NCBI GenBank assembly: GCA_025267735.1
Contig: CM046311.1
Location: 24,717,020 to 24,781,019, forward strand
Reading direction: 5' to 3'
Length of the DNA stretch: 64,000 nucleotides
DNA from: Mactra quadrangularis
Lineage: Eukaryota > Mollusca > Bivalvia > Venerida > Mactridae
This document shows, piece after piece, positions 37,308 through 48,810 of this stretch. Position 1 is the stretch's first letter. Every line of letters starts with the position of its first letter. A program made the translations under genes and the position numbers. Below the pieces are notes generated by a model that saw only the letters and a program-made list of their open reading frames with translations, was not told the DNA's origin and made no database searches.

Positions 37308-37752
37308 GGTCAATGATTTAGCACATGAAAGATGACACTGACTGGATATACCAGTGGACGATGGTCATCCACGAATTAGTGTATATAAACCTAAAAAGAG
37401 ATGTTGATTAAGGCCTAAATTAGAATTAAGTTTGTTTGCCCCTTACCGACCGACCCATAAAAATGCCACCGACTCAAAACATTTTATTCGAAAAGTATAT
37501 GTGCTTTTTTATTGGTCTCGACCATTCATCGTATTACAGTCCGGTCGTTTCTTTACGCTAATAATTCTGCTTTAGGAAAAATAAATCCAACCTACCGCCC
37601 CAACCCAAAAATTTAGGATCAGTACAGGGGAAACAAAGTGTTTTTAGTTTAGGCCTAATGTATCATGTTTTGGTGACAAATTTACAGAAAACCATGAAAT
37701 ATTTGTATCTTTTATTTGATCACATTACCTCGATATTTATCTAATATAGGCT
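37308..37752. other. downstream region of the GPCR gene
   Basis: Presumed 3' UTR and flank. AATAAA occurs near 37582 as a possible polyadenylation signal. No other feature seen. Confidence 0.35.
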
Positions 37753-38030
37753 AAATGGGTCGATTGTGCAGATGGTAGCGCGCCGGGTTTGGAATATCGT
37801 GTCCCGAAGGGGGTACGGGTTCGAATGCAAAAGGGAGTTTATACCCTACAAAAAAAAATTGACAATAATGTCGATTTTCCTCCATAGATAAGATAATATG
37901 AAGAAGTTTCCAGCCTTGCGGAAGGGTAGGTGAGTACTGGTTGTAGACAAGGGTTCAGGAAAGCTAGGTTAGGTGCGCTGGATGCCGTAAAATGACCTAA
38001 ATTGTGTTGACAAGGCGTTAATCCCAATAA
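37753..38030 (+). mobile_element. tRNA-derived SINE (family 1)
   Basis: The head has an A-box-like GTGCAGATGGTAGCGC and a B box GGGTTCGAATGC. The body contains TGTCGATTTTCCTCCAT and GGTAGGTGAGTACTGGTT, and the tail AAATGACCTAAATTGTGTTG then CGTTAATCCCAATAAA. The body and tail match the reverse-oriented SINE at 60379-60645. Confidence 0.88.
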
Positions 38031-38416
38031 AAAATTAACATGTAAATTGTTTTCAGTATTGATTGAACTATAATATATATTCAAAACATTTAAGTGCTTC
38101 AGGAACGAATTTCTGATGTTAGTTACTAACATTTAAATTTAATGAGGGGTCACCTATGCATTAAAGGTAAAAGCAAAATTGAATTAAGTCTTATAATGTA
38201 TTCATTATTGTATTTTTGTCATTTCTTTGTTAATTTTGTTGTTAATGGTGTTTTTCTTTCTTATTCAGTCAATACAAATTATAAATAATTAGAACTCAAT
38301 AACATAAAACACATGATTAATACCATACTCATTATTTTTAATGATCTTTTCTTAGCCGGAAATAAAAAAACGAACGTTTCCTTATCTAAGAAACAATTCT
38401 ACACCGTTCTTGATGT

Positions 38417-38530
38417 TTTGGAAATGATCGACAATGCACGCCTGTACTTTTTTGTGTGTCAGTGGAGACAGAAGTTCATGTTTTATTTAAATGTAATATC
38501 TACAATGACTTGAAGGGATATTATAAGTAT
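38417..38530 (+). pseudogene. LINE C-terminal zinc motif fragment
   Basis: The frame reads NDRQCTPVLFC, then VETEVHVLFKCNIYNDL. This is the terminal C...C...H-x4-C motif and following Y-x-DL of LINE polyproteins, in one open frame. Upstream sequence is too decayed to follow. Confidence 0.6.
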
Positions 38531-39469
38531 GTTATAAGTAAGTAATTTCTTACGTTCTTAATACTGTTTTATAGACTAAACTTGGTTTTATACTTTTGGC
38601 ACAGTCATTTGCCAGTATATCCCTTTAAGAACTAAAAGTATTTAAAAAGCTGTCTCCCTCAATGTTTTGATGTTAGTATTATCTGATTCAGAAAAGTAAA
38701 GTTGACTTTATAGGTATTTCTATTATACATAAAACAGTTTGATTTAATAAGTCTTTCCTTTATCTTATCTGATTGTGTATGTATGGTGTCTGTAGTCTTT
38801 TATTTCTTTTATAGTCCGACAATACTAACCTTAGCTTGACCTTTATGCAGAATATATTTAACACAGCATTTGCTGTCTATTTTTGTCTCCGTTTGTAAAT
38901 CGCGCTTAATCGAAGCTTTCGGCAAAATACATGTACTAAACAATTTTGTTTTCATAAGAATAAATACATTAAAACTGCGTCACATCATTGCGAACTTGCG
39001 TTTCTTCATAGATTTTTATAAAAACATGTATTATCGTATACTTGCATGCTGAGACTCACAATTTAATGTAAGTGAAGTTAGGTAAAGTTAAGTTAAGTAA
39101 ACAAGGTAGTTCAAGCTCATGTTAATATTGTCGAACTATATATTCCTTTTATCGGGTATTATTTCATACTTTTAGATATTTTTGAAATTATAAATATACA
39201 ACGTACAATGTATGTACAAATGTATTAATATGTACTTGTTATAATTTAATATAGGTTATCAATGCTATTTGAAACATCTGTTAAAAGATGATATTCGGTC
39301 TTCTATAGACTTCAAATTAATAAAATTTAATTTCAAATTTAATTTCCATTTTATTTATCTTTAATCTACAAGTAGCATTAGTTAGCTACTAGTTACTTCC
39401 TTACATGATTTAAAATATATGTTTTGTTTGTTGAATATAGTATTGTTGTTAAGAACTAATTGATGAATT
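38531..39469. other. no supported gene
   Basis: AT-rich; nothing recognised beyond short AAGTTAAGTTAAG repeats near 39070-39100. Confidence 0.5.
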
Positions 39470-39880
39470 ATATTTATACTTAGTATAACTCTTGGAAAGA
39501 GTGGCTTGTTAAACAGTATATGTCCCGAAATAATTATCATATTTATGTCATAACTGACATAATTATGATGACTTATTCAATTGAGATAAGTTTTTCCACG
39601 CTCTTCAATATATATGCGATATTTTTGATAATATACTTGATAGTGGCTTTTTTCCTAAATATTGGACGACCTGAGTTATCGTTCCTATTCATAAAAAATC
39701 AGATAAAAATGATGTGAATAATTATCGTGAGATAAATTTAATAAGTTTCCTGTCTGTGTTTACACTAATTTCAAATGAACGACTTATTTCTTTTTGCGAA
39801 AAACACTCAATTTTGTCTGATGCGCAATTCGGTTTCAGAAAAAGTAAATCTACTATAGTTCTGTTGTATTAACCTGTCAC
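39470..39880 (+). pseudogene. LINE RT N-terminal fragment
   Basis: Translations read GKSGLLNSICPEI, then in other frames FFPKYWTT, VIVPIHKKSDKNDVNNYREI and LSDAQFGFRKSKSTI. These are the RT 0-1 motifs (P-x-YW, IPI-x-K, NYR-x-I, Q-x-GFR-x-x-x-ST) of a CR1-like LINE. Several frameshifts are needed; motifs A-C do not follow. Confidence 0.78.
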
Positions 39881-40119
39881 AACTTGAATAATTACACGGT
39901 CATGAATGTTTGTTATTCAACTTCTTTTTAACCATTTAACCACCGATCCAAATCAACTATTGATGATCTAACTATATATGCGGCGATTTTGAATATCGAT
40001 ATTTTTAAACATCGAGGAAATAACAAGTTCGAAAGGAGTTAAAAATAACAGATTCAGTGACCGTGTACTTATTTGAGCTGTAATAGGTTAATAAAACAGA
40101 ACTATATTGATGCATTGTT

Positions 40120-40785
40120 TTTTATGCTTTTTCTTCAGGCTTACTTTCATACGAAGATGCTTCAGCAAGACGTTTCACATGGTCATGTCATGAATTGTCA
40201 AACATATCTGAGCAAGGTTTAGTGTACAATTGTTCAAAATAATTGCTCCATTCGTTAACTATTTCTGCACAGTCTCTCACAACAGTACCCGTAAAATAAA
40301 TTCCAGAACATAAGTTAACCCCATTTTTCCTACGATTTGACTTAGCTTTCCTCGGAATCAATTTCGGCCATTTTATCCAGCTCCTCACTTTGTTTTTGCA
40401 TATATTTATTCACAGAGAATCTATGAAGACTGCGCAAAATTTCATTTCGCTTGTTTATAGGCACGATATGACGGGTGTGAATTACCTCCCGGGCGGCCTT
40501 CTTTACACCATGTAGTTCTGATATTTTATTGTTCACGATGTGCCGCTACAATTAGGTCTTCGTTCCAATAAGGTTTCAAAAACAACTTGTATTGCTTTCT
40601 AGGAAACACTAAAGACGCTGTTTCACAAAGTTAATTTACTAACAACAGATAAACTAAATCTACTTTCTCACGGTCAAGGTCTCAATGCACCAGCTATGTG
40701 AGGTCAGAATCGTTAAATAATATGTCATTATGTTGCATAATATTATCAATATTAGCAACTCGTTTATGATAGCTTTTAACCGTGT
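40120..40785 (-). pseudogene. LINE endonuclease-RT linker fragment
   Basis: The minus strand reads YWNEDLIVAAHR, then ISELHGVKKAAREVIHTRH, and later EIVNEWSNYFEQLYTKP. W-x-x-x-F-x-x-LYT is the conserved segment just upstream of RT in LINEs. Several frameshifts and stops are present. It may belong to the same or a similar family as the neighbouring RT scraps. Confidence 0.7.
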
Positions 40786-40965
40786 CTGACTCCACAGTCG
40801 CTTTTAAAATAAACAGATGTTTCGTTATTGTTTAACACGCACGATTTTATGTCGGAGTACAAGTTTTTGATAACATTCAATTCTTTTCCATTTATACCTT
40901 GCTTGAGAAGTTTTGCTCGAAGTGCTGAACGCCAGCCAGAGTCTAATACTTTGGAAAAGTTTTAG
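40786..40965 (-). pseudogene. LINE RT fragment between motifs A and B
   Basis: The minus strand reads RSALRAKLLKQGINGK, then LYSDIKSCVLNN and FKSDCGVRHG, the RT stretch from just after motif A to motif B (G-V-R-Q-G, here RHG). On this strand it lies before the linker fragment at 40120-40785, which is the reverse of the natural order. Confidence 0.75.
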
Positions 40966-41181
40966 GAATGAGAAAACAGTTTTAATGTTCGAGTTTTAGT
41001 TTATTCAATTTAACAGTATAGTCAAAATTTGTGGTCATTAGTTGAGTTCTTAGTTCTGAAGCTTGCTTGTATTTTGCTTAGAAATTGTTATCATTAAAAA
41101 TTATTGATAGTGTTATTCAGGACGGAAGTAAAAGTTTTCCCTGACAACTGACGTAATTTCTATGGTGGCTGATTTATGCCA

Positions 41182-41341
41182 TGTCGTATTTTCGTTTCTT
41201 CGCCGCGAAGAAACTAAAACACGAAGACACGACAAATCCATAGTTTGTCGTATCTTCGTCTTTTCGTTTCTTCGTGGTGAGAAACGAAAAGAAGAAGATA
41301 CGACAGATGTAAGGCGAAAACACGACACATTTTATCTGTCG
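41182..41341. repeat. cluster of nested palindromes
   Basis: Palindrome 41182-41233 (TGTCGTATTTTCGTTTCTTC against its complement) is followed by 41246-41303 (TGTCGTATCTTCGTC...), and an outer CGACAGAT/ATCTGTCG pair spans 41299-41341. CTTCG recurs throughout. ORFs open on both strands here are products of this symmetry, not genes. Confidence 0.85.
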
Positions 41342-42721
41342 TATTGTTGTATTTATTTTGTCGTGTGACGTGTGAAAAAATATCAACACATAGCTTCAAA
41401 AAATCTTCGTATCGCCAATTTTTCATTCATGAAAATGTAAACAAGGATAAAATAGGGTCGATTACACTAAATAAGAGACGGGGGAATACTCAAAATACAT
41501 ATAATACAAAAATAAACATTATTTCTCAAATCGGTGTATAAATAAAAGCATGTCACCATCTTGATCTCATGTAAACGTCAAGAATTGCTGATACCATCGT
41601 GAGAAAAATTTACAATTACTTGACATATTCCGGATGTTGTAGCCGATTTACTAAAATATTACTCCGCAAATGGGACCGGTATAAAGCGCTGACCTTTCAT
41701 ATGAAGAGGTTAATAGAAATAATCTTTTGATGATATACCATACAAAGTGCAACATCATGTACAAACTATTCATTCAATAGAACGATTTATATACATATAT
41801 ACGAAGTGACCATCAATCATTATTTACAGTTCAAAAATAAAACGCTGTTATCAATACATATTATTCCTTAGCAATATTGATATTAGAAGCTGGCGATAAA
41901 TAGGTCCTTAGTCCTTTAAGTAAATTAGATAGATATAATGTACCAGACGTCAGATTGAAGTCTTCAACAACTATTTCCTATGTATATCTATGTTGTCTGC
42001 TTTTTACAATTTCCTATATTTTCTATGCATTTACTATCACTTTAAAATATGAATATATGTCTTCAACATCCATTTTCACTACATGTGTATAAACATTTAC
42101 CAGCGTTATACTTTTTTGTCTGATAAAACGTCTGTGTGTTAGCCTGTGCTCATTCTTTTAAAGAACAGCAACTCTTAATTATTTTTCTAAAAAAACTATT
42201 TTCTTTTTTTATTTCAACGTATCCGTATAGTCAAAGTATAAGAGATAAATTAAAAGATTAGTGCATATTTTTATTTTAACTATGGAATTTATGTAATTAA
42301 AAAAATGGAACTACTTCCAATGCGTTAGTTTGTCGGCGGAAGTCATTCGGCTACTTCTTGTAAACAGCATGGATGTCGGAACGCAGAATGTTAGTTAGAA
42401 ATTCTGCAATTGCTTAGATATCAAGTAAGGATCAAGGTGAGTATCATGGTTTTTGTTTAGAGTCTATTGGTTGTCACAACATTCAAGCTTTGAATTTGTT
42501 GAATTTGATGCAGATTTGAGGATATCGGGTAAGCACTGTATCAGATCTAGATGTAAACAATTTCACGTCAATGAAACATACAGAAGCCTCGTTTATAAAT
42601 GTAAAACAAGAATGGAGAAAAGTGTTCGCTACGTTTGAGAAAAGCCGTTTGTTTTCTTTAATTTCTCCAATATCATCATCTATTTAGGGTTGTTTCTTAC
42701 TGAAATTAGTTAGTATATACA
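41342..42721. other. no supported gene
   Basis: Mostly AT-rich. AAGGATCAAG|GTGAGTATC near 42437 resembles a splice donor and could belong to an upstream exon of the following transposase, but no coding evidence supports that. Confidence 0.4.
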
Positions 42722-44895
42722 TTGAAAATCGGCAAGCCCTGTAAAAGTAAGAAAAATGCAAAAGTGAGGCTGTTTGGACAACCATGTGGAAGACATAGCT
42801 TGTGCCATAAAAAGCGAGATAAGGCATATGAATTGAAAAGACAGGAAAAGATTCTGATGTTTAAGAAGGAAGATAGACGTACGTATCGGCCCTACCAATT
42901 AGTACGTAAAGCCTCATGTGTAAATGGAAGTGTTTGTACCAAATTTGTAGTAAGACGCATACCAATAATGCATGACAGAAATACAAAATTATTATCCTTG
43001 GATACAACATCACTGAAATTCAAATTAAAGAAACACAAGAAAGATTTAAGCGGCTATAGAATTATCAATTTAGAAATGTTGAAGTTAGGTGACGGACATC
43101 ACCACCCATTCATGTTTATGTGTATCTGCAATTCGTCTTGCTCAAGAGGGCAAACCTCCTGTAACTTTGCAAAGTGAAAAATGTCAAAATGGCCTATATA
43201 GTGTTTTAGTTGCCGTTTGTGCTGTATGCCAGAAACAATTCTCTTTACCAACAAGTCAAAAACAAAGGAATGGTATTCATGATATCAATGTAAGAGCTGT
43301 GTGGGGGACTATGGCCAGTGGTGGGGGAGGTACAGATCTCAACGAACAGTTATGTACAATGAATGTTCCCCAGATGCAAGGATCCATGTTTTCCTCTATT
43401 GAAAATGAAATTGGTCAGTGGTGGGGAGAAGCTTTGCGTGTTGAGCTTGCAAAGGCTGGTGCTGAGGAGAAGAGGATAGCTATCCAAAGGCGTAGGTTTA
43501 GTGATGGTGTGCCAGCAATTACTGTGATATGTGATGGCGGTTCGTCCAAGCGTACTTATAAACATTCATACAACGCTTTTGGTGGTGTTGCTGTCATCTT
43601 TGGTGCTGAAAAAAAATACTGTACATTGGTGTCAAAAATAAGTATTGTTTATCCTGCTCAAAAGCCAGAAACCAGAATGTAAAACCTACTTCTCATGAAT
43701 GTTACAAAAACTGGGAAGAAAGTTCTCAAGCAATGGAGTCCAGTATTATTTTATCTGGATTTTTGAAGGCTGAATCTTCACATGGTGTAAGGTACACTGA
43801 AATCATTGCTGATGGTGACAGTTCTGTTTTTTTGCTATACTGCAAAAAAATGTCCCTTTTAGGGGGAAATGCATAAAAAAGCTTCAATGTGCCAATCACT
43901 CATGTAACCACTCATGTAAGTGTCTTAGGTCCAATTTGGAAAAAAAAACTTGTTACGGAAAAGCCACAATATAAAGGGAGAGGTAAACTTACAAAAGTAA
44001 ATAGAGTGAGACTTACAACCGCTATACGCTGTGCTATAAAAATGAGATCTATAGATAAGAATGTAAAACAGTTGAGGAGAGATATTATAAATTCAATTTA
44101 CCATGTTTTGGGATTTCATGACCGCTGCAGTGACTTTTGCAAAAAGAGAAAGAATGAAAATATTAGAATCAATGAAGAAAATGATGATGAAAATGTTGAA
44201 GAGTCATTTGATGACATATCTGAAAATCAGCTTCAATACTGGCAGTTACCCTCAGATAAAGAGATGGATAATTCCAGACTTGCCTGTAAAATGTTTGTAA
44301 TAAAGATGAACTTAAGGAAATGATAAGAGATGTACAGGTTTATTTAAATAGACTTGCTGACAAAAGTGAAAGATTAATTGGCAGCTTTACAACTAACTTA
44401 TGTGAAAGCTGGATGGCGATTAGTGCTAAATTTGATGGTGGGAAATTCATAAATGGCAAAGGTTCTTGGCATGCTCGTTGCTATGGAGGTGCTTTGCGCA
44501 AGAACCTTGGAGTGTCATGGTCTCCAATCACATTCCAAAATGTCACTGATGAAAAACCTGGAGTATATTTCATTAAAGGTGTCAAACGTCAGTGTCAGTT
44601 GTCATTAAGTTCTTCAAAATCTAAGGCTAAACCATCTAGTAAAACTAACAGGAGAAAACGAAAGTTAATTGACTTAAAAGTAAGTAATTCTAAAAAAGCT
44701 AAATTTCATTATGGACATAATTTAGATGACATCCCAGATATTGATGAAAAACAGTTGGAAAATGTTTGTTCTGAATTCTTTAAGAAATGTGTCGAAAAGG
44801 AGAATGAAAGAATTATAGAAATAAGAAATGCTACAGTAGACCAGCAAGAAAGTAAAATTTGGAAATTAGAAAGACGCTTGAGAATTACTATATAG
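42722..44895 (+). pseudogene. Mutator-like DDE transposase, frameshifted
   Basis: Four overlapping frames make one decayed protein. 42722-43110 is a basic N-terminus ending GYRIINLEMLK. 43089-43682 has DINVRAVWGTMASGGGG and ICDGGSSKRTYKHSYNAFGG, with the first catalytic acid D at 43532. After a shift in the A-run near 43612, C-x2-C then HECYKNW and IIADGDSSV (second D at about 43811-43819). 43889-44323 holds YKGRGKLTKVNRVRLTTAI and NSIYHVLGFHDRCSDFCK. 44320-44895 holds NLCESWM (E at 44404), FDGGKFINGKGSWHARCYGG and a basic linker. The DGG-WSKR, GDGDSS and E-x-x-M signatures are those of the Mutator-like transposase domain found in many metazoan predicted proteins. At least three frameshifts and a stop make it inactive. 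Confidence 0.88.
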
Positions 44896-45545
44896 TTCTA
44901 ACTTTGGGAAAGTAATGTTACGTAGACCTACAAATGTTTCAAATGCTTTAGTGAAAAATATGTTGTACTCGAACTTTAAAGGGAACATTCATACAATTCG
45001 TGGATGAGCACAGGAACAAAATACGATCCTAGAATATAAAAATATAAAAGGCAATGTTCAAGTTGATAAAACAGGACTTAAAATATGCAGAACACATAAT
45101 TTTTTAGCAGCTTCAACCGATGGAATAGTTAAAATGAACAACGAAACAGGACTTATAGAAATAAAAAAATATTTACAAACAAACATATACACAATAAGAG
45201 AGGCAACAAAAATGTCAGTAACTTCTGTATACAAATTGAAAATAATAATTTACAACTAAAAAGAACTCATGAAATTTTCTATCAAATACAAGGACAGCTC
45301 AATATCTTCGAATTGGATTGGTGCGACTTCATTCTTCGTAGAAATAACTCTTATGATATGTTCATGGAGAGAATTTATAGAGATATTCAATTGTGGGAAC
45401 AAGATATGCTACCATAACTGACTTCTTTTAATATGAAGTTCATACTGCCAGAGTTGGCATTACCACGATATGGAACATACACTGGCATTCGAGAACCAAA
45501 ATCCCCATGGGTAGGTATTAGGGAGAATTTCTGGTATAAAAAATT
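44845..45545 (+). pseudogene. YqaJ-type PD-(D/E)XK nuclease region following the transposase
   Basis: Directly after the transposase core the frames read SKIWKLERRLRIT (the entry of YqaJ/lambda-exonuclease-type nucleases), then AASTDGIVKMNNETGLIEIK with the D...E-x-K active-site pattern, then IFYQIQGQLNIFELDWCDFI, and finally ILPELALPRYGTYTGI. These are the family's usual landmarks in order. Stops and frameshifts interrupt it. The shared first part (44845-44895) is in the transposase frame, so the two domains were probably one polypeptide. Confidence 0.78.
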
Positions 45546-45924
45546 CAACTAAATGAAAAATGATGTTTGGCACTATGAAGGCATGAAAAGACTCAATATG
45601 ATTGTACCTTAGGTTGTTTCGAAAACAGTCTTGTTAAAAATTGTCAATACATTAAATGTAATTCTTCAAAAATTGAAATACTTGGTAAGGAACCACAAAT
45701 CCATTGTCTGCATAATATTATCTCGCTCAAAAATTTGTATGCGTTATCTTTTAATCCACTTAGCATGATAAAAGCGAGGGATTTTTTCTGTAACCAAAAT
45801 AAGTATAAGTGTGGTCACTTTATGTATGTAATATATGTTGGTGAAATGCTTTGTAGCGCAATTTTTCTTGTATGACAGATTTCATGATTTGTTTGATCTT
45901 ACAAAATTTTTATTTTTATTACAG

Positions 45925-46095
45925 TTCATCAGTAAAATTGCTCTGCCAGCATTGAAGGACAGGCAACAAAGAAAGAGAAAGAATCCATGTTTTAACAAGA
46001 AAACAGACAGGGACATTTCTGTCGAACCAATCTCTGAACCAGGTCCATCTGAAATAAAGACAAATTCTAATACCAGCAAACAATCTCCACATAAG
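45925..46095 (+). CDS. candidate internal exon, basic/low-complexity
   Basis: A 171-bp segment, open in phase 0, is bounded by a good acceptor (pyrimidine-rich TTTTTATTACAG) and a donor ATAAG|GTATAT. It encodes 57 residues, LPALKDRQQRKRKNP then a Ser/Pro-rich part. It could be an exon spliced to 46958, or a tail exon of the transposase gene. No domain is recognised. Confidence 0.4.
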
Positions 46096-46175
46096 GTATA
46101 TTTATTTTATTTTATTCTCTTCTTTTTTGTAATTCATAAAAATAAAGTGGCATAATCCATGCAAATGAAATACAC

Positions 46176-46754
46176 TAGGGTTTAAAAATCAGCCAAAAAT
46201 CATAATCGATCATTGGAAATAATCGGAAACCCTTTTCGATCAATCATCGTTTATATAATCGAAATACTTGCTCAGGATTTTTATTCAGGATTTCCACAAA
46301 TATATGTCAATAAGTCGCAATGGTTTAGTGATTTTGTTTCATGTAATAGAATATTTAATCATGCAAATCAACCAAGAATTAGTGGTAAAGTGGTTGTTGA
46401 TGTTTGACAGAACAGAACAATAATTTAGTTATAAAATCAATTTTCTGTACCCATACGGTATGAAAAAAGGGGCTATATATAGTCCAATAATGACGAATGT
46501 CGCCGACCAAAAATATCAACAATGATTTACGACAACTAAGTAGCAGTAAAATGTACCCATCATGGTTTTATTGAGAAGAGTTTTATTCCCATCAAATGTT
46601 TTACTTTAAGAAATGATAAATAATTGGAACTAGAATGTCTCATTTTCAACAAAATAATTTTTGCCGACATTAGCGGTAATGGATTATAAAATTGTCTCCG
46701 ACCTCGACTGGAACGATCGATTATCGATTATAATCGATCATTGTATAATCCCTA
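46176..46754. mobile_element. hAT-like MITE, 579 bp
   Basis: Ends TAGGG...CCCTA, with subterminal ATAATCGATCATTG copies at both ends in opposite relation. Flanking octamers AAATACAC (46168-46175) and AAATACAG (46755-46762) match at 7 of 8 bases, as expected for an 8-bp hAT target duplication. No transposase inside. It sits in the presumed intron between the two candidate exons. Confidence 0.6.
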
Positions 46755-46957
46755 AAATACAGAGATCTATTGCTCTTGCATGAGGTTTGTAAATCAGTTT
46801 ACTCAATAGGAAGAGAATTACAAGAATAAGCGGACATAGATAAAATCCATGAGGTAACATGTAAAGTTTATGTTTTCCTTGAAATTATTTGTTGTATTTT
46901 TAATTGTTTCTCTTATTACTAAATATGCAGGATTCAAAATAAACCAAAATGTTTCAG

Positions 46958-47160
46958 GTATTATCAACTGGTAAACGATCATGTAGAAGTAAAGTTGTTA
47001 AGTTTGTTGGACGAGAAATTAATCATAAATGGGTCTTAGATGAAAAGAAGGAGAAAACAAAATGGTACATTGGTACAGTCTTAGATGTGATCACAGGTAT
47101 GTTTCAAGGGTTATCTATGCTTACAAGTATGATTCCACATATTTAGATAACATCGGTATG
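46958..47160 (+). pseudogene. Spindlin/Tudor-like module, exon or frameshifted remnant
   Basis: After GTTTCAG| the frame reads VLSTGKRSC, then FVGREINHKWVLDEKKEKTK and WYIGTVLDV, resembling the G-x-x-I-x-H-x-W...W-x-GTVL start of Spindlin/Tudor-like modules. The expected continuation (RVIYAYKYDSTYLDNI, like Y-x-x-KYD-x-x-x-Y) is present immediately downstream but in another frame, near 47096. CAG|GTATGT at 47096 is also a perfect donor, so it is unclear whether this is a spliced exon or a frameshifted pseudogene. It may belong to the upstream transposon gene or to a host gene fragment. Confidence 0.45.
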
Positions 47161-47211
47161 AAGAAGAAATGTACAATTTTGTGCTGTGATCTGGAATACA
47201 AACGGGTACAT

Positions 47212-47308
47212 AGTTATGTTTTACGCCATGTGAAGATTCCTGCAAAGTTATGTTTTACGCCATGTGAAGATTCATCCTCCAGTTATGTTTTTACACCATG
47301 TGAATAAA
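47212..47308. repeat. 34-35 bp minisatellite, three copies
   Basis: AGTTATGTTTTACGCCATGT begins at 47212 and 47246, and a variant at 47281. Confidence 0.9.
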
Positions 47309-48804
47309 TCAACCTCCTTATTATTACACCACATATTATTTGTATACCTTATAAGAGAACTATTGAAAATACTCTTGAATTTATAAGTGTGAAGACTATA
47401 TGCTACACCATATATGAGTATAATTGAAAACTGCTGCAAGTCACAAGCCTGAGAGATATTAGTTATATGTATGAACATTCATTAATTTATGGTTATTGGT
47501 ATTCTTCATGCTGCAGAAGAAAATTATGGAAATCTACTGGTAGTCTTTTGAAGGTAGAAACTGTTAGTCATAAATTCATTATAATGCTGTTTTACATGCT
47601 ATACACCTTTGTGACGAGCACTCATGTGCTTTATGAAGTTTGATTTTTACATAGATTTTAAAAAGAATAATTATTAATTCAATGATTTGAATCAGTTTAT
47701 TTCAGGATATTATGTAAAAAATGAGGACTGTTGCACTACAGTCATTGCAATATTGAAAAAGTTTCTTTCAATTAAAGGAGTTTGTGTACTGATAAAATAG
47801 GTTTGTCATTTCTTGTATTAGTTATCAATAATTACTGAAGTTGGAAATCAGAAGATGTATAACTGTAGCCTCATTTTTTATGTTTTTTCTTTAATAAATG
47901 AATCACTGTAAAAATAATATACATGAGGAACATTGACTTATATATAAATGATAAAATACATCATATGTAAAATTTAAATGGAAGTATAATCATTTTTTCT
48001 ACTTTCCATTATTTTAGACTCAAGCATGGCATTCCCCTATATTATATTCCACAACGATATGACTTTATTCCAGACTTTAACCTTTTTTAACTTGGAAAAT
48101 TAATCCTTTACATTAAGCATGTATTTAAATCCTTACTTTTTATGCATCTTTGTAAATTTTCTATTTCTTCTATGTGATTTTCTCATTGTATAATTAAAAT
48201 GATTTTGCCAAAGAATTAGCAATTCAAAATGTTTTAAAACATAGGGAGGTAATTTGAACATTAACATCAATTGCACATTTCATACACCATACTTTATTTG
48301 GGAGCTACTTTATAAACAAACTGAAAGTAGAATAAGTGAGATGGTAGTGTTATGATAACTTATAATATTTACTTTTTGGATATAGTTTTTGTGTTACTCG
48401 CCCTAAGACATTGTAAACTGTTACATATACATCCTGTATCAACATTTTGATTTCTAAAAAAGTAATTTATAAAAGTAAATTTATATTTTGTTAAGTGGTT
48501 TACATTTTCTACAGTCAAGTTTATACACTCGATGCATCTCTTACAAAATATAACAAATTTGTCCAAAGTTTATGGATATTTTTTATATATTTAGTTACCC
48601 CACCCACTATATACTTTTTTCAATTTCAAAAAAAGATACACCCTTAACTAGCATTTTTTATAGAAATTTGTACATCTGCTATTGGCAGTGCGTTGAACCG
48701 CGAATCGATGAAATTCATTAAATGCACGAGGAAATCGCGACTGGCTTGAATCAAAATTGCACATAGTCGCTGTGAACAGTATAACGATTCACGCATCCAA
48801 AAAA
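47309..48804. other. no supported gene
   Basis: AT-rich. No motif, repeat or coding frame recognised. Confidence 0.5.
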
Positions 48805-48810
48805 CACAAA

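Noticed and set aside
41113..41541. Five overlapping frames on both strands
   Set aside because: They arise from the nested palindromes, which keep several frames open without coding content.
43350..43565. Minus-strand 71-codon frame
   Set aside because: Shadow of the transposase catalytic region on the plus strand.
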